From assembly GCF_014384765.1 (NCBI RefSeq), contig NZ_JACRSP010000002.1:124001-188000 (forward strand): a stretch of 64,000 nucleotides of DNA. Direction: 5' to 3'. Every line of letters begins with the position of its first letter. Position 1 is the stretch's first letter. Shown one piece after another: positions 16,997-24,884 of this stretch. The translations under genes and the position numbers were made by a program. Source of the stretch: Feifania hominis. GTDB lineage: Bacteria > Bacillota > Clostridia > Oscillospirales > Feifaniaceae. Below the pieces are notes generated by a model. It had not been told where the DNA came from, searched no databases, and saw only the letters and a program-made list of their open reading frames with translations.

Positions 16997-17026
16997 CCGC
17001 TTCCACTCCTTATGAAAATCGGGCAT

Positions 17027-17252
17027 ATCATGCGGCCATGTTTTCAGCCGTCCCGCAGGGACTTGCCCCGTAAGGGGCGAGAGCACGGCCTTAAGTTTCA
17101 TAGAATAGCCGCCCTGCGGCTTTTCTGTCATGGACGCGAAGCGGTCATGACAGAATAAGATGGCCATGTTTTTCGGTTGCCCCGTAAGGGGCGAGAAAAA
17201 CGGCCCTAAGTTTCATATAATAGCCGCCCTGCGGCTATTATACCCTGTCGTC
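17027..17252. repeat. Multi-hairpin repeat array C: one long and one short unit
   Basis: The long unit (CCCGCAGGGACTTGCCCCGTAAGGGGC) comes first and the short unit second, each with AGCCGC/GCGGCT and the GACGCGAAGCGGTC dyad in between. It fills the gap between the stop of the DNA glycosylase gene and plsC, with the same polarity relative to the upstream gene as array B. Confidence 0.9.
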
Positions 17253-17261
17253 TTTTGGTTG

Positions 17262-17948
17262 TCAAAAGTTTTTCCTGCGTGCCGCGGGGTCACGCAGGCC
17301 CTCAATGGCGCCGCCTGCAACGGCCCAGAGATAGAGGCTCGCGACCGTGCCGCAGGGCGACCAGCGTCGACGATAGCGCCGAAAGAGCTCCGGTGTGACC
17401 TTTCTGTGGCGGTAGAGCATACGGATTCCCCTCTGAATGGCAAGATCGCCAAAGCTGACGATGTCGGGGCGCTGCATGGAGAACGTCATGAGCATCTCAG
17501 CCGTCCACACACCGATGCCCGGCATCGCCGAGAGCACGCGGCAGACCTCGTCGTCCGGCAATCCGGCAAGCGTGCCGATATCAAATTCACCGCTGCGCAC
17601 ACGCTCGGCCGCGGCGCAGATATACTGCGCCTTTCGCATGGAGATGCCAAAGCGCTGCATGCCCTCGGGACCCCGCGCAAGCACTTGTGCCGGGGTGACA
17701 CAGCCCATCTCATCACAGATGCGCCTCCAGATGGTCGTCTGCGCCTTGGTCGAAATCTGCTGGCCTACAATGGAATTGACAAGCGCCGAGAAGAGGTCGG
17801 GGTTGACTTCCCGGCGCACCGGGCCGATGCGGTCGATGGCTACGCCGAGAATCCTGTCTCGCGAGCGCAGATAATCAAGCTGCGCCGCCGTATAGCAAAA
17901 ATACATTGGGTCGCGCTGTTCGATGACTGTGTTGTCAAAGCTCTCCAT
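17262..17948 (-). CDS. DNA-3-methyladenine glycosylase, AlkA/HhH-GPD type (copy 1)
   Basis: 228-residue base-excision glycosylase that removes alkylated bases such as 3-methyladenine. Visible are the GQQISTKAQTTIW segment, the helix-hairpin-helix MPGIGVWTAEM and the catalytic Asp in SFGDLAIQRG. It lacks the N-terminal beta domain of E. coli AlkA, like Mag1/AlkA-like short enzymes. ATG at 17948 follows GGGAGG by 5 bases. A TTTGCA-N17-TATAAT promoter lies upstream. A second copy, nearly collinear but in a different base composition, is at 51224-51862 inside the accessory alkylation-repair operon; this one is probably the native chromosomal copy. Confidence 0.9.
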   Translation of the reverse strand: MESFDNTVIEQRDPMYFCYTAAQLDYLRSRDRILGVAIDRIGPVRREVNPDLFSALVNSIVGQQISTKAQTTIWRRICDEMGCVTPAQVLARGPEGMQRFGISMRKAQYICAAAERVRSGEFDIGTLAGLPDDEVCRVLSAMPGIGVWTAEMLMTFSMQRPDIVSFGDLAIQRGIRMLYRHRKVTPELFRRYRRRWSPCGTVASLYLWAVAGGAIEGLRDPAARRKNF

Positions 17949-17992
17949 ATAGACCTCCCGCCGCCGGTTTTCCCTACTGAATCAATACGCTC

Positions 17993-18021
17993 ATTATACC
18001 GGTTTTTGCGGCGAATGCAAA
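17993..18021 (-). promoter_or_regulatory. Promoter of DNA glycosylase copy 1
   Basis: TTTGCA, 17-base spacer, TATAAT on the minus strand. Confidence 0.65.
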
Positions 18022-18048
18022 GCCTCCGGCTGTAGCCGGGCGATACCT

Positions 18049-18084
18049 CAAAAAGCCCCCGGTGTCTTGCGGCACCGGGGGCTT
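18049..18084 (-). terminator. Terminator of the hydrolase-like gene
   Basis: AAGCCCCCGGTG/CACCGGGGGCTT stem, then TTTTT on the minus strand. Confidence 0.88.
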
Positions 18085-18097
18085 CGGCAATCACTCT

Positions 18098-19690
18098 CTA
18101 TTCAATTTCCTTTTGCAAACTCAGATCCCACAGTAAAATAGAGCCGCTGTCGGTCTGGTCGAAGCTGAGCTCAATGGCTCCGATCTGTTTGAGATGCGCT
18201 TCATCGAACTCATCGAGCGGAATGCGAATCTCCCCAAGAGCAGACGGCTGCCCGTCGGCGGCGGTCATGCGAAGCGCCGCACGGCCCGAGAGCGTCACGC
18301 TCGAACGGGTCTTCTCCACATCGGTCAACGCGACACTGAAGCTCTGCTCCTGCGCCTTGTTGAGCGAGTCAGTGGGGTCGACCGCAAGCATCAGACTCAG
18401 GCTTTCGTAACCGGTGAGGTCCTGCTCCCCGGGGGGCAGGATCACGACCACCGTCGCGCCTTTCTGCTCCCAGCGGATGCGGTAGTACATGCGCTCCCCG
18501 CTGCCGGGACCGACAAAGCTGCCAGCCGTGTCTCGCGAGGCATCCTCGCTGTCGGTGACCACCTGAAGCGTTGCGAGATTTTTCATGATGTCCCCGTGCA
18601 CCTTGCTCATCTTCTCGTCATCAAGGCCGGTCGGGTGTAAAATCAGCTTGCGTTTCGGCGAGACTACAAGACTCCTCGCCGGCATGCCATAGAGTTCATC
18701 CGGCTCTCTGACCGACATGCCGATGGGCACAAAGGTGTTGACACGGGTGAAAATGGTGTTGAAAAAGTCCGCTGCATAGTCGCCGAGAAAGCTCTGGTAC
18801 CGGTCGGAGCCGTCGCTGCCGAGGCGGCTGTTGAAGTCGTAGGCACTGCCCTCTTCCAGCGTTGTGAGCACCGCAAAGCCGTCGCGCAGATTGTCGCCGG
18901 CGAGCTCCTCAAAGATGTCCATGCCGTCATAGTTTGCGCCGGACATGGGCGTGGCCGCCTCCAGAATCGCGGTGGGAACATCCAGCTTGCGCGTCTCGGC
19001 GGTAAAGGTGGTGTTCGGTGAGACCAGAAGCAGCCCGCGAAGCTTCACACCCACATTAGACAGCGTCATTTCGGCTGCGGAGAACAGGCCGGTCGCCGCC
19101 TCTCCGTGGCCGATCAGACCGAGGTTTTCAAAATCCAATCGGCCCGTGATATCCTTTGGAAAATTCGTCTCCTCCCCGGTCACGGCCCGCATGAGACGGT
19201 TGATGTGCTCCATGAGAATGGCGTTTTGCCGGTCATATTCGCCAAAGGCCGTGGCATATTGCGGCGCGATGTTGATTGACACAGCGGCGATGCCCCGCTC
19301 GGCAAGCGAGTTGAGCAGATTCTCGTAGCCGCCGTAGTAGCCGTTCGCCGTCTCCCCCTCGCCGCCGCGGGGAGCGGGATGCAGAACAAAGACCACCGGC
19401 ACCCGCTCGGTACCCGCCGGCAGGGCGAGCTGCCCCTCGACGGGCAGTGTCACAGAGGCGTTGTTGCGGGGCTTCATGGTGAAGTCGTCGAATTTGTAGT
19501 CGATCAGCTCCACTTCACCCATGGGCAGCGCCGCGCCGCCTTCGGTCTGGGGCGGTGTGTCCGGCGTCGGATCGGGATCCATCTTGCGGTCGTGGTTGAG
19601 CGCAAGAACCACCACAATGACCGCGAGAATCACAATTGCCGCAATCACATAGAAGACCGGTTTTTTGTAAAACGGTTTTTTCGGGTTCAT
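18098..19690 (-). CDS. Membrane-anchored alpha/beta-hydrolase-like protein with altered nucleophile elbow and C-terminal beta-sandwich-like domain
   Basis: 530-residue protein with one N-terminal membrane anchor (about 11-31), a Pro/Asp/Thr linker, an alpha/beta-hydrolase-like domain (about 75-350; VPVVFVLHPAPRGGEG, LAERGIAAVSINIAP) and a C-terminal region (about 390-525) of beta strands resembling ligand-binding jelly-roll modules. The nucleophile elbow expected as G-H-S-x-G reads GLIGHGEAATG, with Gly in place of Ser. This suggests a non-catalytic or differently catalytic member of the family; the closest relatives I recall, dienelactone/PETase-like surface hydrolases, have GHSRGG there. 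The ATG follows AGAGGAAG. It stands alone with its own terminator. Function unknown. Confidence 0.7.
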   Translation of the reverse strand: MNPKKPFYKKPVFYVIAAIVILAVIVVVLALNHDRKMDPDPTPDTPPQTEGGAALPMGEVELIDYKFDDFTMKPRNNASVTLPVEGQLALPAGTERVPVVFVLHPAPRGGEGETANGYYGGYENLLNSLAERGIAAVSINIAPQYATAFGEYDRQNAILMEHINRLMRAVTGEETNFPKDITGRLDFENLGLIGHGEAATGLFSAAEMTLSNVGVKLRGLLLVSPNTTFTAETRKLDVPTAILEAATPMSGANYDGMDIFEELAGDNLRDGFAVLTTLEEGSAYDFNSRLGSDGSDRYQSFLGDYAADFFNTIFTRVNTFVPIGMSVREPDELYGMPARSLVVSPKRKLILHPTGLDDEKMSKVHGDIMKNLATLQVVTDSEDASRDTAGSFVGPGSGERMYYRIRWEQKGATVVVILPPGEQDLTGYESLSLMLAVDPTDSLNKAQEQSFSVALTDVEKTRSSVTLSGRAALRMTAADGQPSALGEIRIPLDEFDEAHLKQIGAIELSFDQTDSGSILLWDLSLQKEIE

Positions 19691-19764
19691 AGGATAACTT
19701 CCTCTCTTTGTAGTCGATGAAGCTAGTCTTCCCGAAAAGAGCCGCCGCTATGAATTTTTCAATG

Positions 19765-19796
19765 AAAAGCCCCGGCTGCGAGCCGGGGCTTTTTTC
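19765..19796 (-). terminator. Terminator of the aldo/keto reductase gene
   Basis: AAAAGCCCCGGCT/AGCCGGGGCTTTT stem with a 3-base loop and T-runs on both sides. It overlaps the reductase stop codon. Confidence 0.85.
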
Positions 19797-20934
19797 AGGT
19801 TTGTGAAAAGAGCTTCTTCGCCGTTTGGTCAATCTCGCGCAACCGATCGGGAATGGCGATGTGCTGCGGGCACTTCGGCAGGCAGGCCTTGCAGTTGACA
19901 CAGTGACTTGCCTGGTGCTCGGCGCCGAGTACGTCGTAGCCCGTCTCAAAGGCAATGGCGTTTTTGTTGATGCAATACTGGTTGTAGGTCGCAAAGACCC
20001 CCGGAATGTCGACGCCGGCCGGGCAGTCCATACAGTATCGGCAGCCCGTGCAGGGGATGGTGGAGGCGAGTTTGAAAGCGTGAAGCGCCTCGGCTATCAC
20101 CTCACGCTCGCGTTCGGTGAGCGGGAAAAAGGCGTTCATGGTGGCGACGTTGTCCTGCACCTGCTCCATGTTCGACATGCCGCTGAGCACCGTCATCACA
20201 TTCGGCAGAGACGCCGCGAATCGAATTGCCCAGGAGGCGGGGCTCGCCGATGGGTCTGCGGCCCGCAGAATCTGACAGGCGCTCTCGCTGAGAGTCGCAA
20301 GCGTACCGCCGCGAACCGGCTCCATCACCACAACAGGCAGACCATGATCGGTCAAAATCTCATACTGGCGCGCGGCATTTTGAAGCTCCCAGTCGAGGTA
20401 ATTCAGCTGAATCTGGGCAAAATCCCACTCGTGTTCCTCCACAATGCGGGTGAGAAGCTCGGGCCGGTCGTGAAAGGAAAAGCCAAGATGGCGGATTTTT
20501 CCCTCTTTTTTCTTGCGGCTCATAAACTCATAAATTCCCGTGCGGCGCAGAATATCATAGTAGTCGACATTCAAATTGTGGGCCAGATAAAAATCGAAGT
20601 AATCGACCCTGCACTTCTCGAGCTGCTCGTTGAAGATCCGCTCGAGATCGGCCTCGCTTTTGACAAGCCAGGTGGGCATCTTGCTGGCAAGGTGGTAGCT
20701 GTCACGCGGGTGGCGCGAGAGCGTCCGCCCGACGAACCGCTCGGACTCGCCTCTGTGGTAGGGGTAGGCGGTGTCAAAATAGTTGACTCCGTTTTCAATG
20801 GCATAGTCAAACATCCTCGTGGCAAGAGCCTCGTCGATGTCGGTGGGATCCTCGCTCCTCTGGGGCAGGCGCATGCTGCCGAAACCGAGCAGCGACAACT
20901 CCTCTGCGCCTGCGGCGAAAATGCGTTTCTCCAT
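19795..20934 (-). CDS. Aldo/keto reductase with C-terminal 4Fe-4S ferredoxin-like domain
   Basis: 379-residue oxidoreductase. The N-terminal TIM barrel (about 1-285) has the AKR catalytic residues, with Asp and Tyr in YFDTAYPYHRGESE, Lys in HLASKMPTW and His in YLAHNL. The C-terminal 95 residues carry two cysteine clusters, CTGCRYCMDCPAGVDIP and CVNCKACLPKCPQHI, typical of 4Fe-4S binding in the clostridial branch of this family. The start ATG at 20934 follows AAGGAGG by 8 bases; the longer frame to 20997 would include the promoter. These enzymes are predicted to pass electrons between iron-sulfur carriers and a carbonyl substrate, which is unknown. Confidence 0.92.
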   Translation of the reverse strand: MEKRIFAAGAEELSLLGFGSMRLPQRSEDPTDIDEALATRMFDYAIENGVNYFDTAYPYHRGESERFVGRTLSRHPRDSYHLASKMPTWLVKSEADLERIFNEQLEKCRVDYFDFYLAHNLNVDYYDILRRTGIYEFMSRKKKEGKIRHLGFSFHDRPELLTRIVEEHEWDFAQIQLNYLDWELQNAARQYEILTDHGLPVVVMEPVRGGTLATLSESACQILRAADPSASPASWAIRFAASLPNVMTVLSGMSNMEQVQDNVATMNAFFPLTEREREVIAEALHAFKLASTIPCTGCRYCMDCPAGVDIPGVFATYNQYCINKNAIAFETGYDVLGAEHQASHCVNCKACLPKCPQHIAIPDRLREIDQTAKKLFSQT

Positions 20935-20968
20935 TCTCACAGCCTCCTTCTGCGTTTTGTGTAGTTTC

Positions 20969-20997
20969 AGTATAGCGGCAGGGAGGAAAAAACGCAA
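20969..20997 (-). promoter_or_regulatory. Promoter of the aldo/keto reductase
   Basis: TTGCGT, 17-base spacer, TATACT on the minus strand. Confidence 0.65.
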
Positions 20998-21118
20998 TCT
21001 TATACCGGCTCTTACACCCGCGCATGGTGGAAAATTTTCAGGGTAATTTTGATGAAGATTGACGGAACGAAAAAATTTTCGCAGATGAATAAAATTTTCA
21101 CAAACAGATGCGAACCTG

Positions 21119-21127
21119 TGTTATAAT
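21119..21127 (+). promoter_or_regulatory. Extended -10 promoter of the minimal SUF operon
   Basis: TGTTATAAT (extended -10), with no good -35 at 17 bases. The preceding 100 bases (21020-21118) are AT-rich with AAAATTTTC runs and carry no gene. The leader to the ATG at 21219 is about 85 bases. Confidence 0.5.
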
Positions 21128-21218
21128 GGGCATAGGCCCAATAAAAACAAGTGCCTGCCGGGCGCTGCAGCAGCCTGTCTGACGCACGGCGGCATCTCGG
21201 ATACAAGGGGGAATCACC

Positions 21219-21953
21219 ATGCTCGAACTGCAACAGCTCACCTGGACCGCCCCGGAGGGCGGCCAGATTGTCAGGGGTGTGAACCTGACCATACCCGACG
21301 GCAAGCTCACCGCCATCACCGGTCCAAACGGGGGCGGCAAGACGACGCTTGCCAAACTCATCGCCGGGCTTCTTACGCCCGACTCGGGAAAAATTCTTCT
21401 GGATGGAGAGGACATCACCGCGCTCGACGTGACCGAGCGTGCGCAGCGCGGTGTCAGCTACGCCTTTCAGCAGCCGGTGCGCTTTAAGGGGCTGACCGTG
21501 CGCGACCTTGTCGAGCTCGCCGCAGGGGACAAGCTCCCTGAGCAATCTCTCTGCGACATGCTCAGTAAGGTCGGACTCTGCGCGCGCGAATACATTGACC
21601 GCGAGGTAAACGCCAGTCTCTCGGGCGGCGAGATCAAACGAATAGAAATTGCGACCGTTCTCGCCCGCCACACCCGCCTGAGCGTCTTTGACGAACCCGA
21701 GGCCGGCATCGATCTGTGGAGCTTTACCAATCTGATTGATGTGTTTCGCGAGATGCGCCAAAAGCTCGACGGCTCTCTCGTGGTCATCTCGCACCAGGAG
21801 CGCATTCTCTCAATCGCCGATGAGATCGTCGTGATTGCCGACGGCCGGATTCAAAACGCCGGAGCGCGCGAGGAGGTCCTCCCCTCTCTGCTCGCTGAGG
21901 GCGGAGCGTGCCCGGCCTGCCCCAAGGGGAGTAAGGGAGGTAGCTATGAATAA
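21219..21953 (+). CDS. SufC-like ATPase of a minimal SUF (SMS-type) iron-sulfur system
   Basis: 244-residue ABC-type ATPase of the SufC family: Walker A GPNGGGKTT, signature LSGGEIKR, Walker B LSVFDEPEAGID and switch His in VVISHQE. SufC ATPases drive conformational change in a SufB-type scaffold during iron-sulfur cluster assembly. The C-terminal extension PACPKGSKGG is unusual. It overlaps the next gene by 8 bases, so the two are translationally coupled and form a two-gene unit without sufD, sufS, sufU or sufE nearby. This matches the SufC/SufB-only arrangement described as the SMS system in anaerobes. Confidence 0.85.
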   Translation: MLELQQLTWTAPEGGQIVRGVNLTIPDGKLTAITGPNGGGKTTLAKLIAGLLTPDSGKILLDGEDITALDVTERAQRGVSYAFQQPVRFKGLTVRDLVELAAGDKLPEQSLCDMLSKVGLCAREYIDREVNASLSGGEIKRIEIATVLARHTRLSVFDEPEAGIDLWSFTNLIDVFREMRQKLDGSLVVISHQERILSIADEIVVIADGRIQNAGAREEVLPSLLAEGGACPACPKGSKGGSYE

Positions 21954-22863
21954 CATTACGGAAAAACTGCTCGCCGCCGTGAGCGATTGGACAGGCTCTT
22001 TCAAAGGCGCTTTCAACATCCGCGAAGACGGCGGCTGCGCCGGCAGACGTTCGACCGAACACATCAAAATTGAACCCAAGACCGGCGAGCCAGGCCTCGA
22101 CATTCGCATTCTGCCGGGCACCAGGGGAGAGAGCGTCTCCATCCCCGCCTGTGTCACCCACGGAAATGTGGACGATCTGGTCTACAACGACTTCTTTGTC
22201 GGCGAGGGCGCCGACGTGACCATTGTGGCCGGCTGCGGCGTCCACACCGAAGACGGAGAGCCCGCGCGCCACAACGGCATTCACCGCTTTTTCCTCGGGA
22301 AGAACTCCCATGTGGTGTATCTGGAAAAACACCTGGGAACCGGTTCGGGCAGCGGCCTGCGCTCGATCGACCCCGTGACGGAGGTTACGCTCGCCGAGGG
22401 GGCCGTGCTCGAGATGGACACCTCTCAAATCGGCGGCGTCGACCGCACCACCCGCAAGATGAGCGCCTCGCTCGGCCCGCGGGCTAGGCTGATCATCCAC
22501 GAACGGCTCCTCACCGAAGCGGATCAGACCGCCGAGACCGACTTTGTCGTCACCCTCGATGGGGAGGACTCCGGCGTCGATCTCATCTCGCGCTCTGTGG
22601 CGCGGGGCCGGTCAAAGCAGCACTATCGCTCGGTGATCTACGGCAATGCCCGCTGCACCGGCCACTCCGAATGCGATGCGATCATCGCCGACGACGGGCA
22701 GGTTTCCGCCGCCCCCGAGCTGACCGCGAACCACCCCGACGCCGCCCTCATCCACGAGGCGGCCATCGGCAAAATCGCCGGCGAGCAGATTTTAAAGCTG
22801 CGCACACTCGGGCTCACCGAGCAGCAGGCTGAGGAGAAGATCGTCGCAGGATTTCTGAAGTGA
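21946..22863 (+). CDS. Short SufB/SufD-type scaffold protein (SMS-type)
   Basis: 305-residue protein with the SufB/SufD right-handed beta-helix core and the family's C-terminal signature (ELTANHPDAALIHEAAIG, then EQILKLRTLGLTEQQAEE). It is well below the ~450 residues of classical SufB and lacks the long N-terminal region. The ATG at 21946 follows GGGAGG by 5 bases. With the SufC-like ATPase it would form the scaffold/ATPase complex that builds iron-sulfur clusters. Cysteine residues are few, including one near the N-terminus (GGCAGRR) and CGVHTED and RCTGHSECDA further on, as candidate cluster ligands. Confidence 0.82.
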   Translation: MNNITEKLLAAVSDWTGSFKGAFNIREDGGCAGRRSTEHIKIEPKTGEPGLDIRILPGTRGESVSIPACVTHGNVDDLVYNDFFVGEGADVTIVAGCGVHTEDGEPARHNGIHRFFLGKNSHVVYLEKHLGTGSGSGLRSIDPVTEVTLAEGAVLEMDTSQIGGVDRTTRKMSASLGPRARLIIHERLLTEADQTAETDFVVTLDGEDSGVDLISRSVARGRSKQHYRSVIYGNARCTGHSECDAIIADDGQVSAAPELTANHPDAALIHEAAIGKIAGEQILKLRTLGLTEQQAEEKIVAGFLK

Positions 22864-22885
22864 TTCAGAGTGCAATACAGGCGTT

Positions 22886-22919
22886 AAAGCCCCGCCGGCC
22901 GGCGGGGCTTTTTGTTTTG
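22886..22919 (+). terminator. Terminator of the minimal SUF operon
   Basis: AAAGCCCCGCC/GGCGGGGCTTT stem, 4-base loop, then TTGTTTTG. Confidence 0.88.
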
Positions 22920-22963
22920 TTCAGCGGTGCGGCCAAAGAGAACCGATCTTCCTTTTGGGTCGT

Positions 22964-23383
22964 TTATGCTTTCAGGCGCGGGCGGCTGTGAAAGACTTTT
23001 TTGCGAAGAATGTTGGTGATGACAACCATGGGACCCGCGAGCAGAAACCAGAAAAAGGAGTACTTGACGCACACCTGGCCCATCAGATTTCCGCGTTCGC
23101 GGGAGTAGTCCCACACATGCCAGTGGGCCAGTCTGTTGACCAGCACGCCGACGGTGAATTCAATGGAGGTGACAATGGCGCAGCCCGCCAGGCACTTCTT
23201 CCACATCTTGATTTTTCGAAAAGCGACATTGAAGCGGTACATCAGAAGCGTGCACAATCCGCCCGTCAGTGTCATGGTCCAGTGAGTGAATCCGCGCCAG
23301 CCGATCTCCATGAGACTGTAGACGACCGCGCCCAGGCCAAAGACGCCTGCGCTCTCCTTTTTGGTGACAAGTTGTTTTTTCAT
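22964..23383 (-). CDS. Putative ABC-transporter type IV/CmpB-like integral membrane protein
   Basis: 139-residue protein with about four membrane helices. Motifs GWRGFTHWTM, GGLCTLLMYRFN, TSIEFTVGVLVNRL and VWDYSRERGNLMGQ match the family annotated as putative ABC-transporter type IV (PF06541), frequent in Firmicutes. Despite the family name no ATPase partner is nearby and transport has not been shown for such proteins. The ATG at 23383 is preceded by GGAGGGAAAGCC. It is read from the opposite strand to both neighbours. Confidence 0.65.
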   Translation of the reverse strand: MKKQLVTKKESAGVFGLGAVVYSLMEIGWRGFTHWTMTLTGGLCTLLMYRFNVAFRKIKMWKKCLAGCAIVTSIEFTVGVLVNRLAHWHVWDYSRERGNLMGQVCVKYSFFWFLLAGPMVVITNILRKKVFHSRPRLKA

Positions 23384-23487
23384 GGCTTTCCCTCCGTTGT
23401 TACTCGCCTTAGCTTTTGCAGAAATTGGGCCGATTATGAGGCGGCCGTGCGCAGAAACTAAGCGCGCAGCATAAAAATAAGGAGGCG

Positions 23488-23700
23488 ATGGTCATCAAAG
23501 GTGATCCGCTTGACAATAAGCCGGAGCTGCCAGCCGGCCTCTCAATGGCCCTGGCGCAGAACCTGTCAGCGCTCGATCGGTTTTCCTCGCTGAGCGCTGC
23601 ACAGAAAAGCGCACTCATCGAGCGCACCCACTCAGTCGAGTCAAAAACGCAGATGCGGGATCTGGTGCGGCAGCTCGGCGAGGGCGGCCTGACGCTGTGA
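23488..23700 (+). CDS. Small conserved clostridial protein of unknown function
   Basis: 70-residue soluble, helical protein with a strong AAGGAGG ribosome site that is unusually close (2 bases) to the ATG, so an internal start cannot be excluded. The core LSMALAQNLSALDRFSSLS followed by SVESKTQMRDLV recalls an uncharacterised family of 60-80 residue clostridial proteins. No cysteine, signal or membrane segment. A small hairpin terminator follows. The gene precedes the spore-coat style collagen-like gene, but there is no evidence of shared function. Confidence 0.6.
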   Translation: MVIKGDPLDNKPELPAGLSMALAQNLSALDRFSSLSAAQKSALIERTHSVESKTQMRDLVRQLGEGGLTL

Positions 23701-23701
23701 T

Positions 23702-23730
23702 AAGAGAGGGCGAAATCCCCTCTTCTTTCT
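23702..23730 (+). terminator. Probable terminator of the small conserved gene
   Basis: AAGAGAGGG/CCCCTCTT stem with loop CGAAAT, followed by CTTTCT. A second hairpin, AGGCCGGGG/CCCCGGCCT, lies at 23760-23783. Confidence 0.6.
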
Positions 23731-23848
23731 GCTCAGGTGCTATAAAACGCAATAATGGAAGGCCGGGGTATGAGCCCCGGCCTCTTCTCTTTGAACGAGA
23801 TCTCCCCTTTTGTCATAAACTGATTGCGACTACGATTTTTGACGGGAA

Positions 23849-24762
23849 GTGATGACTTTGTTCCATCCATGCTGTCTGCCGCCCTGTCCTGAGCATCCTC
23901 CCACCGGCGGCACGGGAGTGACCGGTCCCACAGGGCCGCGTGGGAAACAGGCCCCATTGGCCCCACGGGGCCTACCGGCGCCACGGGTCCGACGGGAGCG
24001 ACCGGTGCCACGGGGCCGCAAGGACCACAGGGAATTCAGGGGGATCCCGGGCCGCAGGGGCCACAAGGGCCACAGGGACCGCAGGGACCCGCAGGGCCAA
24101 TGGGCGACCGCGGTGAGCCCGGCACTCCGGGGTCTGCCGGACCCATCGGCCCCACTGGCCCACAGGGGGAGGCAGGTGCTGCCGGCCCGATGGGCCCGCA
24201 GGGCAACCCGGGTCCCACCGGCTCAACTGGACCCACCGGGCCAAGCGGCGCAACCGGCACAACCGGGCCGCAGGGGCCTTACGGTCCGACCGGTCCCACT
24301 GGCCCTACCGGCCCCACTGGTCCCACGGGACCCACCGGCCCCGCCGGACGTGATGGGGTCGTGGGCCGGGATATATACGCCTCCTTTGTCAACTTTGGCG
24401 CGCTGTATCCCAATGGAACTCTCATCCCCATGGGAATTGGCATCGGGGATCCCACGGGCAATATCACGCTTGACGACGCCCAGCATGTCGCACTGGAGCC
24501 TGGAATCTATTCCATTGAGTATCAGGTCTCTGCACTTCTGGCCAATTCTTCTTATATGCAGATTACCCCCTTTTATAACGGTGCCACTCATATAGAGTAC
24601 GGAATCTACTTCATGACCGGTTCCGATCATTCCAGCGCTTTCGGATCGGTCTCATTTTTAGTCGACGTGCCGACCCGCACGCTTTTCAGCCTCACTTTTA
24701 ACAGCCCCGTTCGCGCCACTGCGGGCACTCTCACCATGGTGATTTTTAAGCTGAATGAATGA
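23849..24762 (+). pseudogene. Collagen-like (BclA-type) exosporium or surface protein with a frameshift
   Basis: Two frames together encode one protein. Frame 1 starts near 23852 (MTLFHPCCLPPCPEHPPTGG), enters Gly-x-y repeats (GVTGPTGPRGKQ) and then shifts. From about 23948 the repeats continue in another frame (GPIGPTGPTGATGP) for about 45 triplets, ending in a ~125-residue BclA-C/C1q-like domain (DIYASFVNFGALYPNG to FKLNE). One missing G in the run at about 23952-23956 explains the break. Such proteins form hair-like filaments on spores. It may be a sequencing or assembly error in a repetitive gene, a true mutation, or phase variation. The ribosome site before the start is weak. Confidence 0.8.
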
Positions 24763-24823
24763 CAGCGCCTGATACGCAACAGAGAATTGTTCTCTTGGCC
24801 GCCCCACATTCACCGGACCCATT

Positions 24824-24853
24824 TTGACCTTGTCTGCGCCTTTGTGCTATACT
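24824..24853 (+). promoter_or_regulatory. Promoter of the WYL regulator gene
   Basis: TTGACC, 18-base spacer, TATACT, 31 bases before the ATG. Confidence 0.7.
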
Positions 24854-24884
24854 GTGGGTGACAACAGGAAGTGAGGTGTGCGCC

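Noticed and set aside
16997..17167. Upstream extension of plsC
   Set aside because: Same repeat-derived residues (ending LKTWP). AAGGAG before the ATG at 16996 is preferred.
23940..23960. GGGAAAC as a -1 programmed frameshift site in the collagen-like gene
   Set aside because: The heptamer is not in the X-XXY-YYZ register of the upstream frame, so a simple one-base loss is the better explanation.
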